Shown: positions 7,774 through 16,194, counted from the stretch's first letter. The stretch: DNA of 37,545 nucleotides from Chloroflexota bacterium (GCA_018004935.1 JAGNBF010000045.1:19838-57382), one strand, 5' to 3'. Notes: generated from the sequence alone by a model not told the origin. Translations and numbers: made by a program.

Positions 7774-8559
7774 ATGGCGGGTAAGGGCCAGCTTGTCAAA
7801 GAACAAATTGTCCAGAAGATAGTGATGGGTGAATATCCTCTCGGCGAGCAACTGCCACCAGAACCAGATCTGGCTCATATTTATAATGTGAGCCGGGGAA
7901 CTGTGCGTAAGGTGTTAGGTGAATTAGAGGATGACGGCATTATCTCGCGTCGCACTGGGGCGGGCACTTTTGTGATGGCCCGGCCTAAAACAGACAAGGC
8001 TGTAGCTTTTACGCAACAGGTAAAGTCGGCAGGGTTAAGACCACGGACGGCAGTGTTGTCTCAGGCGAAGATTATGGCGAATGTAGCCGGGGGACGAGTA
8101 TGTGAAGGGTATATGTTAGATGCGGCCGCGGCCGCGATCACCCCTCTCTACCGTATTGATCGTCTGCGTTATGCCAACGACATCCCCCTGGCCCGGCAGA
8201 CCATTTACCTTCTGGTTAGCGATTTCAAAGACAACCTGCTAACCGTAGAAGACTTCACCAAAGGTGTTTTTGATCTGTACCACCGTTACCACCGCACGGT
8301 GGCCTGGGCCGATGAAATCATCAAAGCCCGACCAGCCACGCCGGAAGAGGTAGAGTTGTTACAGTTACCTGAATCCCAGTTTCTCTATGTACGAGAGCGC
8401 ATCTCTTATGATCAAGATAATCGCCCCCTGGAAGTGATGACATCGGTGGATCGGCGTGATTTTTTTGATGGCTATCGCTACCGTATACGCGGCGAGGGGG
8501 ATTTGTTGGTGAGTGGTTTAAAGAACCTGTCACCTGTTGGAGGAAATCGCCATGATTGA
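7774..8559 (+). CDS. GntR-family (HutC subfamily) transcriptional regulator
   Basis: DNA-binding regulator of 261 residues, standard length for HutC types. Residues about 6-67 form the GntR winged helix (GEQLPPEPDLAHIYNVSRGT, then RTGAGTFV, the wing). Residues about 85-250 form a UTRA ligand-binding domain, with characteristic YRIDRLRYANDIPLARQTIYL and YVRERISYDQDNRPLEV stretches. AAGGAG precedes the ATG by about 11 bases. The ligand is unknown; UTRA domains typically bind small effectors such as sugars or amino-acid derivatives. A run of five alanines (around 116-120) is encoded by two overlapping GCGGCCGC palindromes at 8122-8135. The gene for a 34-residue membrane peptide overlaps its end. 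Confidence 0.9.
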   Translation: MAGKGQLVKEQIVQKIVMGEYPLGEQLPPEPDLAHIYNVSRGTVRKVLGELEDDGIISRRTGAGTFVMARPKTDKAVAFTQQVKSAGLRPRTAVLSQAKIMANVAGGRVCEGYMLDAAAAAITPLYRIDRLRYANDIPLARQTIYLLVSDFKDNLLTVEDFTKGVFDLYHRYHRTVAWADEIIKARPATPEEVELLQLPESQFLYVRERISYDQDNRPLEVMTSVDRRDFFDGYRYRIRGEGDLLVSGLKNLSPVGGNRHD

Positions 8560-8656
8560 GGTAACTTTATCTACACTTGTCATCATTGCTTTGCTGGCGT
8601 TGATCGTGGGGCTTGTTATGGGTGTTTCACTTACCCGGCCGGTTAACCGATCATAA
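8552..8656 (+). CDS. Small single-pass membrane protein, 34 residues
   Basis: The ORF starts eight bases inside the end of the regulator gene, in another frame, with GGAGG at 8539-8543 eight bases upstream. The peptide begins MIEVTLSTLVIIALLALIVG and ends GVSLTRPVNRS: one hydrophobic span of about 20 residues with a basic tail, so probably N-out/C-in in the membrane. The good ribosome-binding site and the overlap suggest translational coupling to the regulator. No function is recognised. It could be a real small membrane protein or a chance hydrophobic frame; the ribosome-binding site favours the first. Confidence 0.55.
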   Translation: MIEVTLSTLVIIALLALIVGLVMGVSLTRPVNRS

Positions 8657-8872
8657 AACAGGCTCTTTGGGAATTCAGGGGGTTGACACCCTCTGTAGGG
8701 GCAACTCTTGTGGTTGCCCCGCCGGGCAGGCACAAGGCCAACGGCGACAATACCGATCTCCCCACGATATCCCAAAGACCCATAAAACATATAAAAAGGG
8801 TAACTATTAAGCCGTTGCCTGAGCTTGTCGAAGGCAACACGGGGCTTCGACAAGTTCAGCCCTTGAGAGCCT
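8657..8872. repeat. Family C repeat followed by family A inverted pair
   Basis: 8660-8790 holds the extended family C unit: TTTGGGAATTCAGGGGGTTGA, the GGTTGCCCC block and GGGCAGGCACAAGGCCAA. 8812-8872 is an inverted pair of the AGCTTGTCGAAG repeat. They fill the spacer between the small membrane peptide and the second HEAT-like gene. Confidence 0.65.
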
Positions 8873-8900
8873 TAGTAGTTACTAAAAAAGGTGACGTTCC

Positions 8901-9527
8901 ATGATAGTGCATAATCCCTTAGAAACGGAAGCCCGCCGCTGGCTGGACTTATTTATAAAGGACAGCCACAAACGGTTACGGGCCGCGACGGAATTGGGGC
9001 TGATAGGCATTCGCTCACGGCGGCATGGCCCCTGTGTAAGAGGTGATTTAACGCACGCGGCCGCGGCTGTTTTTCCTGCCCTATCCCTTAGCTCATTTCT
9101 CACCGTAGCTCTGACCGATTCCCGGGAATCCGTCCAATGCGAGGCCATCTTTGCCATTGGGGAATTGGGTGGCCCCGAGATCGCCTCCCTGTTACTCGAT
9201 GAACTTCCACGCCATACCCCAACATCCAAACTTTACAACACCATTGTGCGGGCGTTGGGCAAAATTGGCGGTGACTTGATCCGGCGGGCATTCTTGCAAC
9301 AACCCCCTGGTGAAACGGTTGTACAAAGCCTGGTAGGACTGATTTCTCAGCAGAAAGAGCAGGATGCCCAGTTTGCTCAGGCATTTCAAGCAAAATCCGA
9401 ACTCCATGGGGATGAAGTAAACTCGCCCCAACAGTCAGTTGCCAAAGAGTTACGCCACTGGTTAGAAAACGTCCACCATCAATTTCCTCATGCTTATGAG
9501 GGTTCGTTGGCCAGACAAATTTTGTGA
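8901..9527 (+). CDS. HEAT-repeat-like protein
   Basis: Protein of 208 residues. AAAAGGTGA precedes the ATG by six to seven bases. The N-terminal two thirds show HEAT/PBS-lyase-type helices: RLRAATELGLIGI, DSRESVQCEAIFAIGELGG and SKLYNTIVRALGKIGG, each ending in the Leu-Gly-x-Ile-Gly pattern of such repeats. The remaining third is charged and helical. These folds generally act as protein-binding scaffolds; no partner is evident. It is the second HEAT-like gene near the HutC regulator and could be functionally tied to the first (6228-7040), though the two sequences are not obvious copies of one another. Confidence 0.75.
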   Translation: MIVHNPLETEARRWLDLFIKDSHKRLRAATELGLIGIRSRRHGPCVRGDLTHAAAAVFPALSLSSFLTVALTDSRESVQCEAIFAIGELGGPEIASLLLDELPRHTPTSKLYNTIVRALGKIGGDLIRRAFLQQPPGETVVQSLVGLISQQKEQDAQFAQAFQAKSELHGDEVNSPQQSVAKELRHWLENVHHQFPHAYEGSLARQIL

Positions 9528-9563
9528 TCCGTTGTAATTACTCAGTAATCGTTCAGAAATAAC

Positions 9564-9720
9564 GTAAGTGTTCAGTTACCCCGCCCGGCGGTCAAACCGC
9601 CGGGCTAAACATACAAAACCCTGCGGGCTAAAAGCCCAGGCCAGCGGCCTTTGTAACCATAGCCCGGTCGTAAACGACCGGGCGGGTCTGGCCGATGAAT
9701 ATATATAACTAAACGCTTAC
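9564..9720. repeat. MITE-like element 3 (GTAAGTGTTCAG / CTAAACGCTTAC ends)
   Basis: The interior (family F) starts CCCCGCCCGGCGGTCAAACC and carries three stem-loops, including CCCGGTCGTAAACGACCGGG. Nearly the same interior is found in element 5 (24537-24694), so these two are true copies, while elements 1, 2 and 4 share only the ends. A GTAATCGTTCAGAAATAAC half-end lies just upstream at 9545 and a GGTCAGAAGACCGGTCAC module just downstream at about 9734-9760. Confidence 0.8.
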
Positions 9721-9824
9721 GAAATAACGTGGGTGGCGCGGTCAGAAGACCGGTCACAGCAAATGTTCAAGTTATTTAATCGCCAATCCTAAGCGTTCAC
9801 TCGCCACTCGCAACTTATTTTCGC

Positions 9825-10348
9825 AGGAGTTCCCCATGTGCCTTTGGTACACCAAGAGGGATGAAAATCTGTAGGACGATTTGGTAAATCGTCCGGGCGA
9901 TTTGCCAAATCGCCCTACATTTTCGCAGGAGTTCCCCATGTGCCTTTGGTACACCAAGAGGGATGAAAATCTGTAGGACGATTTGGTAAATCGTCCGGGC
10001 GATTTGCCAAATCGCCCCACATTTTCGCAGGAGTTCCCCATGGGCCTGCGGCACACCAAGAGGGATGAAAATCTGTAGGACGATTTGGTAAATCGTCCGG
10101 GCGATTTGCCAAATCGCCCTACATTTTCGCAGGAGTTCCCCATGTGCCTTTGGTACACCAAGAGGGATGAAAATCTGTAGGACGATTTGGTAAATCGTCC
10201 GGGCGATTTGCCAAATCGCCCCACATTTTCGCAGGAGTTCCCCATGGGCCTGCGGCACACCAAGAGGGATGAAAATCTGTAGGACGATTTGGTAAATCGT
10301 CCACTGGGCGATTTACAAAATCGCCCTACATTTTCGCAGGAGCGCAAT
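9825..10348 (+). repeat. Tandem array of five 102 bp units, each with a ribosome-binding site and a 12-codon ORF
   Basis: Each unit reads: AGGAG, six bases, ATG, a 12-codon ORF ending in TAG, hairpin GACGATTTGGTAAATCGTC, hairpin GGGCGATTTGCCAAATCGCCC (or CCAC-ending variant), then CATTTTCGC into the next AGGAG. ATGs are at 9836, 9938, 10040, 10142 and 10244, exactly 102 bases apart. The following gene's own AGGAG (10338-10342) and ATG (10349) have the same geometry, so it looks like a sixth unit. The last hairpin pair is a little altered. Two peptide types alternate: MCLWYTKRDENL in units 1, 2 and 4, and MGLRHTKRDENL in units 3 and 5. A 102 bp period is a multiple of three, which explains the long open frames on the opposite strand. 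Confidence 0.85.
9836..9874 (+). CDS. Repeat-borne mini-ORF, unit 1 (MCLWYTKRDENL)
   Basis: Twelve codons plus TAG with AGGAG six bases upstream. Identical ORFs occur at 9938-9976 and 10142-10180; the variant MGLRHTKRDENL occurs at 10040-10078 and 10244-10282. The stop codon lies at the foot of the first hairpin. They could be leader peptides for the large gene at 10349 or by-products of amplifying its leader. Translation is not demonstrated. Confidence 0.35.
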   Translation: MCLWYTKRDENL

Positions 10349-12430
10349 ATGGCCAACCCTTTGCAATTTGATGATCGCTTCAAAAATTTGGCCAACTACT
10401 TGCAATGGACTGATGCCAAAATCAATGATTTGGTGCTGGCTGTTGATGTCCTCAATATAAATAGTATCCAGTCCCACGTTGAAGCTCAACTTCGTGCACT
10501 AGGTTTCCCCAAAACCTTACACCAATGGATTTCGGCTAATGTCCTGCACATTCGGCAATCCCTGGATAATCTTCACAAGGCGTTATGTGCCCTTACCCTT
10601 TCAGAACTATCTTTGACGGTGGATAGGTGGCACAAACGATTATGGGAAAGTCAACAGTTAGAGTGGCGTTCTCCCTTGTTGTGTTGTGGTCCTGGGGCTG
10701 TTGAAGATTCGGTGTTATCCGCCGATGCGTTTATAAAGCGTCTGGCCCTTTTTATGGTGGTGAAACAGCATCGGGAGAAAATTGTGTCGGTGTTGGTATC
10801 AGGCGAACTCCAACCGACTGATGAGGAACACCCAGATGTGGGTTTATTGCTGAGGATGATGCGAGATAACCCGACTTATTTTGCCGCTAGCCGGGTAGCC
10901 GCAAGCCAGGATGTTATGATCCTGGCCGCTACGCTATGGTCGGAACTACATCATTCTATCCCTGTCGAACCTGGTCAGCAGATTATCGCTAGTGCCGTGC
11001 TGGCCTTACCCCAACCTGTAGAGACTGATGATGTGGAATCGGTGGTGCGCCATGAAGGGGATGTCCTGACGGCCTTGCACGCGGCCGCGATCCAACCTGG
11101 TCGTGGGCTAAAACCGTTTTTGGGCAACCCAGAACTCAGCCAGACCTTTATCGGCCTGTTTGACGATTTTGTGTCTGCCGCGTCCACAGAAATTGGGGGG
11201 GCACAGGCTTTTATGGCCTCCGGTAATAGCCATCTAGGTATCAAGGCCGATATAGCCTGGCCTTATCATCCCCGCCAATTGCTCAAATATGGAACCCTCA
11301 CACCCTGGAACCGGATCAACCGGGTAGTGATGGATGAATCATACCAACTCCATGTATTGCCCTTTTCCTCGCGGGAGGCGGGGCGGCCGCATAAACGAAG
11401 CTTTATTGTGGCCCTATCCGCTGGTCACGTTATCGCTGGTGTTGAAGCCGCCGGTAATGATCGTCTTATTTTTCGGATGCGCCGGTATAGTAGTGAAAAG
11501 GAACCGCTCCACGAATTTCACCTGATTTGTCACCAGGGACAAACCATTCACAAACCGGGGACCTGGTATCCTAACGAATGGCCTTCCCTTCCTTTGCTTG
11601 GTCAGTTGAAAGTGGGCCAGGGAAAGGCGATTTTTCAGGCGGCCAATGCGACCTTTTTGCAAAAAGTGGCCGGGCAATATCCGCGCCTTGTCTGGAGTGG
11701 CCTGCAAGCCATTGAAGACCCTGGTTATACCACTCAGGAGCGTGCCCTTCTGGTTAAGGAAATTACCTACCAGATGGAGGTTCTTTGCCAGGCCGGGGTT
11801 AAAATTTTTATTGAACTAAGTGGTGTGCCTCGTGATGTTACCCTCATCCGCGATCTGATTGCCGGGCGAGCTACCTTTGTCAGCATCAACCAGACGGAAT
11901 TGGATCATTGGACCAACTCATGGGAAGTGAAAGAGGCGCTCCACCTACAGGCCTGGCCTGTGCCAACAGGGCGGCCGGAGTCGTTGTTGGAACGGCATCA
12001 GCGGGGCGTTTATCTGGCCCAATTTCTAAATACAGACGTGTTTGTTCATGGGAATGAGTGTAGTTTTTATATTACTCGTGCCGCCGATAAAAAACGGCTC
12101 CAGTGTATCGTGTTGGCGATTTTGGCGGCCAAGTTGGCTGTGATTGCCCAACTCTTAGAACGAACCAATACCCGCCAGATTCAACGGCCAGATCTGGCCG
12201 ATAAAGGGTTTATGGCGTTATTGCAGTTTGCTTATGATTTTGCCCAATCACGGGACATGCCCGAAGCGTTGTTTGAAATAATGAATAATGGTTATTACGC
12301 GGCCGCAACTGAGAACGAATACTCGTTTGTTATTGTCCCTGTTCCCTGGCCCGAGGAAGTGCATGATGTCAATCCCACCGGCTCCGGGGACACAATTGCT
12401 GGCGTCGCGGCCGCGTTGTTACCTGATTGA
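10349..12430 (+). CDS. ADP-dependent glucokinase/phosphofructokinase-like protein with long N-terminal extension
   Basis: Protein of 693 residues. The start is ATG 10349, with AGGAG six bases upstream, not the in-frame start at 10289 inside the repeat array. From about residue 255 it resembles the ADP-dependent sugar kinase family (ribokinase fold): EIGGAQAFMAS (281-291) fits the substrate-lid/GG motif, IELSGVPRDVTLIRDLI and FVSINQTEL fit the conserved core, and NPTGSGDT (675-682) is the anion-hole motif with Asp681 as catalytic base. Residues 1-250 form a helical extension unlike typical family members (about 450 residues). Family enzymes phosphorylate glucose or fructose-6-phosphate using ADP. 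Whether this one is active is unknown. It sits directly before a CHAT gene (92 bp). Confidence 0.65.
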   Translation: MANPLQFDDRFKNLANYLQWTDAKINDLVLAVDVLNINSIQSHVEAQLRALGFPKTLHQWISANVLHIRQSLDNLHKALCALTLSELSLTVDRWHKRLWESQQLEWRSPLLCCGPGAVEDSVLSADAFIKRLALFMVVKQHREKIVSVLVSGELQPTDEEHPDVGLLLRMMRDNPTYFAASRVAASQDVMILAATLWSELHHSIPVEPGQQIIASAVLALPQPVETDDVESVVRHEGDVLTALHAAAIQPGRGLKPFLGNPELSQTFIGLFDDFVSAASTEIGGAQAFMASGNSHLGIKADIAWPYHPRQLLKYGTLTPWNRINRVVMDESYQLHVLPFSSREAGRPHKRSFIVALSAGHVIAGVEAAGNDRLIFRMRRYSSEKEPLHEFHLICHQGQTIHKPGTWYPNEWPSLPLLGQLKVGQGKAIFQAANATFLQKVAGQYPRLVWSGLQAIEDPGYTTQERALLVKEITYQMEVLCQAGVKIFIELSGVPRDVTLIRDLIAGRATFVSINQTELDHWTNSWEVKEALHLQAWPVPTGRPESLLERHQRGVYLAQFLNTDVFVHGNECSFYITRAADKKRLQCIVLAILAAKLAVIAQLLERTNTRQIQRPDLADKGFMALLQFAYDFAQSRDMPEALFEIMNNGYYAAATENEYSFVIVPVPWPEEVHDVNPTGSGDTIAGVAAALLPD

Positions 12431-12522
12431 TAACCAGAAGAGCGATTTACCCACCACTCATTACCACGGCAATTTCGTTTACCCTCGGGACGACTCAGGT
12501 TAAAGACCGCAAGGAAAAAATT

Positions 12523-13701
12523 ATGCCAACAACAATAAACATGGGGTCTATGGGACGCCATTTAAGCCGTATAGGCCCTCAACTTATTAACGTCTTGAAA
12601 GGAAATGTTGCATTGTCGGGTGATCTCCTGGCCCTGGGGAAAAAGTTATATCCTCTCTTTTTTGGGGTCGCTGGTTTGTCGCCGGACGATCCCTTTCCGA
12701 TCCAGCTTGTTTTTGATCAGAATAGAGATCGGAATATTTTTCCTTATCCTTATGAACTCATTGCCGATGACAGTGGCGCTCAGATATGTCGCCAACAAGG
12801 GGCGATGATCCGGGTGTTGGATAAGGAGATTGCTCCTCGCCTTTTAACCTTGCCCCTCCGCGTTTTGCTCATCATCGCCAGCCCCCAGACGGGGGGATAT
12901 GACCACCTTAATACCGAAATGCACCAGCAAGCCATTCGCCATGAGTGGGCCTATTTTGATAAATTGGTCTATTTTGACACCATCACCGGGCCAAATACGT
13001 TAGAGAAGTTACGCCAGAAACTAACGACAAGTAACCCATACCATATTGTGCATATCGTGGCGCATGGCAGTGATAATTTTAATGGCGGGGGCGGGGCGAT
13101 TATTTTTGCTGATGAAAATGGGGGAGCGAATCCTCTTGACGGGAACCATTTGTATGCCGAACTGACGACTCTCACCGGACAGACTCCTCATTTGGTTATT
13201 CTCAATAGCTGTCTGACCGGTGGAGGGCAGAAGGTTGAGGCCAATCAGTTTGCCGTGGTGACCTGGCAGTTATTGGTGTCGGGTATTCCGGCGGTGGTAG
13301 CGATGCAGGCAAAAGTGTTAGAGGAAAACGCGGCCGCGGCCGCGGCCCGCTTTTATCATCTACTCCTGGCTGGTCATTCCCTAGATAAAGCCGTATTGGG
13401 CATGCGAACCTCCCTGGTATACCAATGGTACGCCCCCATTCTCGCCCTTCAGAAAGGATACGATTGCCATTTCTTCACCCCTGAAACACGAACCTACTTG
13501 CATACCCTGCATGAATTCAACGAACAAGTCAAAAGCCTATACACAGAATGGCAACAAAATAAGACACCGCAACAGTATCAGGCGTTGCGTGAATGCCTCC
13601 GCCGGGACAACCCTGACATCCTGCCGCTTATCCATAACCATGATGAATTAGCCGAAGCTATTTTGTACCAGATGGCGGAGAAATTGAATGTATTAATGTA
13701 A
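12523..13701 (+). CDS. CHAT-domain (caspase-like) protein
   Basis: Protein of 392 residues from ATG 12523, which has AAGGAA at 12511-12516; a longer in-frame start at 12427 overlaps the end of the previous gene and lacks a site. It is a CHAT-type clan CD cysteine peptidase. PYELIADDSG fits the conserved N-terminal WELLYD-like motif, HIVHIVAHGS carries catalytic His181, and HLVILNSCLTG carries catalytic Cys230. SGIPAVVAMQAKV is the usual strand after the Cys. The C-terminal 60 residues form a small helical domain that could be an adaptor. CHAT proteins are often effectors in bacterial conflict or cell-death systems. The cleaved partner is not evident; candidates are the adjacent kinase-like protein or the coiled-coil protein downstream. 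Confidence 0.85.
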   Translation: MPTTINMGSMGRHLSRIGPQLINVLKGNVALSGDLLALGKKLYPLFFGVAGLSPDDPFPIQLVFDQNRDRNIFPYPYELIADDSGAQICRQQGAMIRVLDKEIAPRLLTLPLRVLLIIASPQTGGYDHLNTEMHQQAIRHEWAYFDKLVYFDTITGPNTLEKLRQKLTTSNPYHIVHIVAHGSDNFNGGGGAIIFADENGGANPLDGNHLYAELTTLTGQTPHLVILNSCLTGGGQKVEANQFAVVTWQLLVSGIPAVVAMQAKVLEENAAAAAARFYHLLLAGHSLDKAVLGMRTSLVYQWYAPILALQKGYDCHFFTPETRTYLHTLHEFNEQVKSLYTEWQQNKTPQQYQALRECLRRDNPDILPLIHNHDELAEAILYQMAEKLNVLM

Positions 13702-13727
13702 TGGAGTTTGGCGGGAAACGAACAAAA

Positions 13728-13964
13728 GTAAGCGTTCAGTCGGGTTACAGCAACGGATTAAAAAATAGTAACGATACACGTTAGAAACCGGGTTTTTCTC
13801 TTGTAGGGCATGAGTTGGCATCAGCAAAAACCCGGTTTCTCCAGTGAGGCTGTATAGTTACAAAAAATAAACGGATTTTCCAGAGATCGTCTTTAATCCG
13901 TTTCTTTCTAAATCTGTTGAAGTAGCCAAAACGGCCTAAAATCGTCTCTGAACTGAACGGTTAC
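13728..13964. repeat. MITE-like element 4 (GTAAGCGTTCAG / CTGAACGGTTAC ends)
   Basis: 237 bp with the shared ends. The interior has an AGAAACCGGGTTTTTCT and AAAACCCGGTTTCT inverted pair (family H, also near 7240-7300) and an AATCCGTTT-containing AT-rich part. It fills most of the 354 bp between the CHAT gene and the coiled-coil gene. Confidence 0.75.
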
Positions 13965-14055
13965 GAATAAAAAACCAAAACGTGTTATGGAAGGTGTGAT
14001 CTGGGGGTAAAAAAGATGACACCATCCGGCCGTTAATGCCCGATGAGGTGCCAGA

Positions 14056-14817
14056 ATGGGCGATGATTTCCCTTACAAAGAAATAATAGACGATTTACAG
14101 TTGGTGGCCAGGCTGGGAAGTAATCATCTGGCACACATGTTCAAGACACAATTAGACGCTCTAAATAAACAATGTCTCCACGATTTAGCGGATGCCCGGA
14201 ACGAAAAAAATCAATTTCAGGCTCAATTACAAAATGCGCAAGAGGACGCCAACAAACACCGTGAACTGTTGGTACAGGAGCGGGCACGGCATACCCAACT
14301 GGAACAGCGTCAGCGGCAATATCAGGGGGGGATTCTCTTCTTTGCCCTTTTGTGGCCGTTGGTCATTGGTCTGAGCCTGGTTTTGTTGCGGCCGCAACAG
14401 GACGATCTCTCTACAGTTAAAACCATCCAACAACGACTCTTCCCCGTTATGTGCCCAGATCAGGCTATTGAAGCCCTGGCCTTATTGGAAAATACCCGCC
14501 TCATCGCCATCGTCATATCCGGTGAACACGTAACAACCCACACCACCGACTTTGCCCTTGTTCCCATTGTTGATCAGGCTTTTAGCCGGAGCCATTGTGA
14601 ATTCGCCTGGACTATTTTTTATGGCACAACGGTACTCGTATGGCAGGGGCGGCAATTCATCCCCGATCAGACAATCATCATAGCCGATGGGCCAGTGAAC
14701 CCCATGGCCCAAAGCACCTGTCAACTCTTGTTAAGTGTGGCCCCCTTTGACAAACATGGTCGCACCGTTAACAACACATCCTTTAGTCTTCACATCGAAG
14801 AATGTCCTTATTCTTGA
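14056..14817 (+). CDS. Coiled-coil single-pass membrane protein, unknown function
   Basis: Protein of 253 residues; GAGG at 14045-14048 precedes the ATG by seven bases. Residues about 30-90 are charged, Gln/Glu/Arg/Ala-rich and heptad-like, so probably a coiled coil in the cytoplasm. Residues 92-111 (GILFFALLWPLVIGLSLVLL) form one membrane span. The C-terminal 140 residues form a compact domain, presumably outside, with Cys at 133, 184, 218 and 250. There is no family match that I recognise. It follows the CHAT gene on the same strand but is separated by a 237 bp palindromic element, so co-transcription is uncertain. A membrane anchor or target for the CHAT protein is one possible role, by inference only. 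Confidence 0.7.
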   Translation: MGDDFPYKEIIDDLQLVARLGSNHLAHMFKTQLDALNKQCLHDLADARNEKNQFQAQLQNAQEDANKHRELLVQERARHTQLEQRQRQYQGGILFFALLWPLVIGLSLVLLRPQQDDLSTVKTIQQRLFPVMCPDQAIEALALLENTRLIAIVISGEHVTTHTTDFALVPIVDQAFSRSHCEFAWTIFYGTTVLVWQGRQFIPDQTIIIADGPVNPMAQSTCQLLLSVAPFDKHGRTVNNTSFSLHIEECPYS

Positions 14818-14840
14818 GTGTAGGGCAATTGACCCAAAGG

Positions 14841-15175
14841 GCCTGTAAAAGATTAAGTTCCGTCAAGACCTGACAGGTTTCCGAAAACCTGTCAGGTCTA
14901 AACCGGGAAGTTATATTTTTACGAACCCAAAGGAACGTTTCCAAAAATTGGCATGGTTCAGGTTAGCCCTACAAAATGACAGGCACAGTTTCCCAACTTT
15001 TGAACCACCCCCCAAATTCATTATGCTTTCACCCTGAACACAATGAAATCACCCTTAAGCCCAATTGCTGTAGCTTTTAAGAAAAAGATTTTGACTGTAC
15101 GGGCAACCCTTGTGGTTGCCCCAGTGCAGGGCAGGCACAAGGCCAGCCCCTACTCAAAATCATTATCTTAAGGTC
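14841..15175. repeat. Spacer with family B, core-less family D and family C repeats
   Basis: 14841-14935 is family B: a 32-base near-perfect palindrome around CCTGACAGGTTTCCGAAAAC followed by CTAAACCGGGAAGTTAT. 14950-15012 has the GGCATGGTTCAGGTTAG and TTTTGAACCACC ends of family D but lacks its central hairpin. 15070-15175 is family C. No gene is seen in 14818-15198. Confidence 0.7.
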
Positions 15176-15198
15176 TATATCTAAAGAGGAGAAAAATC

Positions 15199-16152
15199 AT
15201 GGCCAGACGAACCCTTTCCCGAAACTCAGGTTTATTCCTTATATTGTGCCTTTTGGGCCTGTTTAGCCTTATAGGGTGCAAGGATAATGGAGCCAATGAG
15301 GTAGCCCAATTACCCACCAATACACCATCCCCTTTGCCTACAATGGAAGCGCCCCATGTCAGTGTAAATTTGCCGGAAACGGAAATAGAATTATTACCTG
15401 GGGAGCAATTAGCTATTCAGGCCAGTGCCTCTGGCCCAGGGAGTATCACCTATGAATGGACGATGGTAGGTGTAGGTACTCTTTCCGATGTGCGAGATGG
15501 GGCGGCAATCATTTACACGGCACCACAGACAATTACATCCGGTCAGAATACCGCCGCTATCACCGTAGAAGTAGCCAATCAAGGGGGCACAGCTACATCC
15601 GGTATCACCATCCTCATTGTCGAAGTCACCCCCACTGAAACCCCAACAGAAACACCAACCCCAGGACCTGACCCCACTCCGCCACCCACCCCAACACCTG
15701 TCCCCGAATGTATCCCCTATGGGCGTCCCCTGGTGCAAACCGCTGAATTCGATGTCGAGGTGGGTGTTACCTTTCCAGAAAATTGTGCTGAGGTAACTTA
15801 CATTAACATTTTGACCGGCACCACCTCAGAATTGCCAGAAGGAGTAGACATTTGGGTCTTTCTTTATCCCCAAAGTCGCCGCTATTACCCCCAATCTGAT
15901 AATGCCGCCGATGGGGTTCCCATTATCCCGGTGCAAGGGCAATGGTCGGTAACGGTTTATGCCGGTACACCGGAAAGTGGTGCCGAACAGTTTGATATTG
16001 TGGTGATGCTGGCGACAGCGGAAGCCAGTGATTCTCTGAGTCGAATACTTCAAGAATGGGCTGACAACGAGAGTTATCCGGGCCTCTCACAAACAGAACT
16101 CCCGGAAGGGCTGATGGAGGTGCAAACAATTACCATCATACGTGGGGAGTAA
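15199..16152 (+). CDS. Secreted lipoprotein with Ig/PKD-like domain and Pro/Thr linker
   Basis: Protein of 317 residues; AGAGGAG precedes the ATG. The N-terminus is a lipoprotein signal with lipobox LIGC (Cys27). Residues about 52-142 look like a PKD/Ig-type beta domain (GSITYEWTMVGVGTL, AAIIYTAPQ). Residues 143-170 are a Pro/Thr-rich linker. Residues about 215-295 form a domain also found in the next gene, with shared YPQS, W-x-V, G-x-P, F-D-x-V and E-W/N-W features. It would be anchored to the outer face of the membrane with the C-terminal domain displayed. The function is unknown. The spacer before it carries three repeat elements. Confidence 0.75.
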   Translation: MARRTLSRNSGLFLILCLLGLFSLIGCKDNGANEVAQLPTNTPSPLPTMEAPHVSVNLPETEIELLPGEQLAIQASASGPGSITYEWTMVGVGTLSDVRDGAAIIYTAPQTITSGQNTAAITVEVANQGGTATSGITILIVEVTPTETPTETPTPGPDPTPPPTPTPVPECIPYGRPLVQTAEFDVEVGVTFPENCAEVTYINILTGTTSELPEGVDIWVFLYPQSRRYYPQSDNAADGVPIIPVQGQWSVTVYAGTPESGAEQFDIVVMLATAEASDSLSRILQEWADNESYPGLSQTELPEGLMEVQTITIIRGE

Positions 16153-16194
16153 CGTCATTTTCAGCAATTCTCAGTTTGAACGATAAACGTTCCG

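Noticed and set aside
9825-10348. CRISPR-like array
   Set aside because: The whole 102 bp unit is repeated almost identically; there are no unique spacers and no cas genes.
9772-10395. 207-residue repetitive open frame on the minus strand
   Set aside because: It runs through the 102 bp tandem array. The period is a multiple of three, so any frame free of stops in one unit stays open in all. It has no ribosome-binding site and its composition follows the palindromes.
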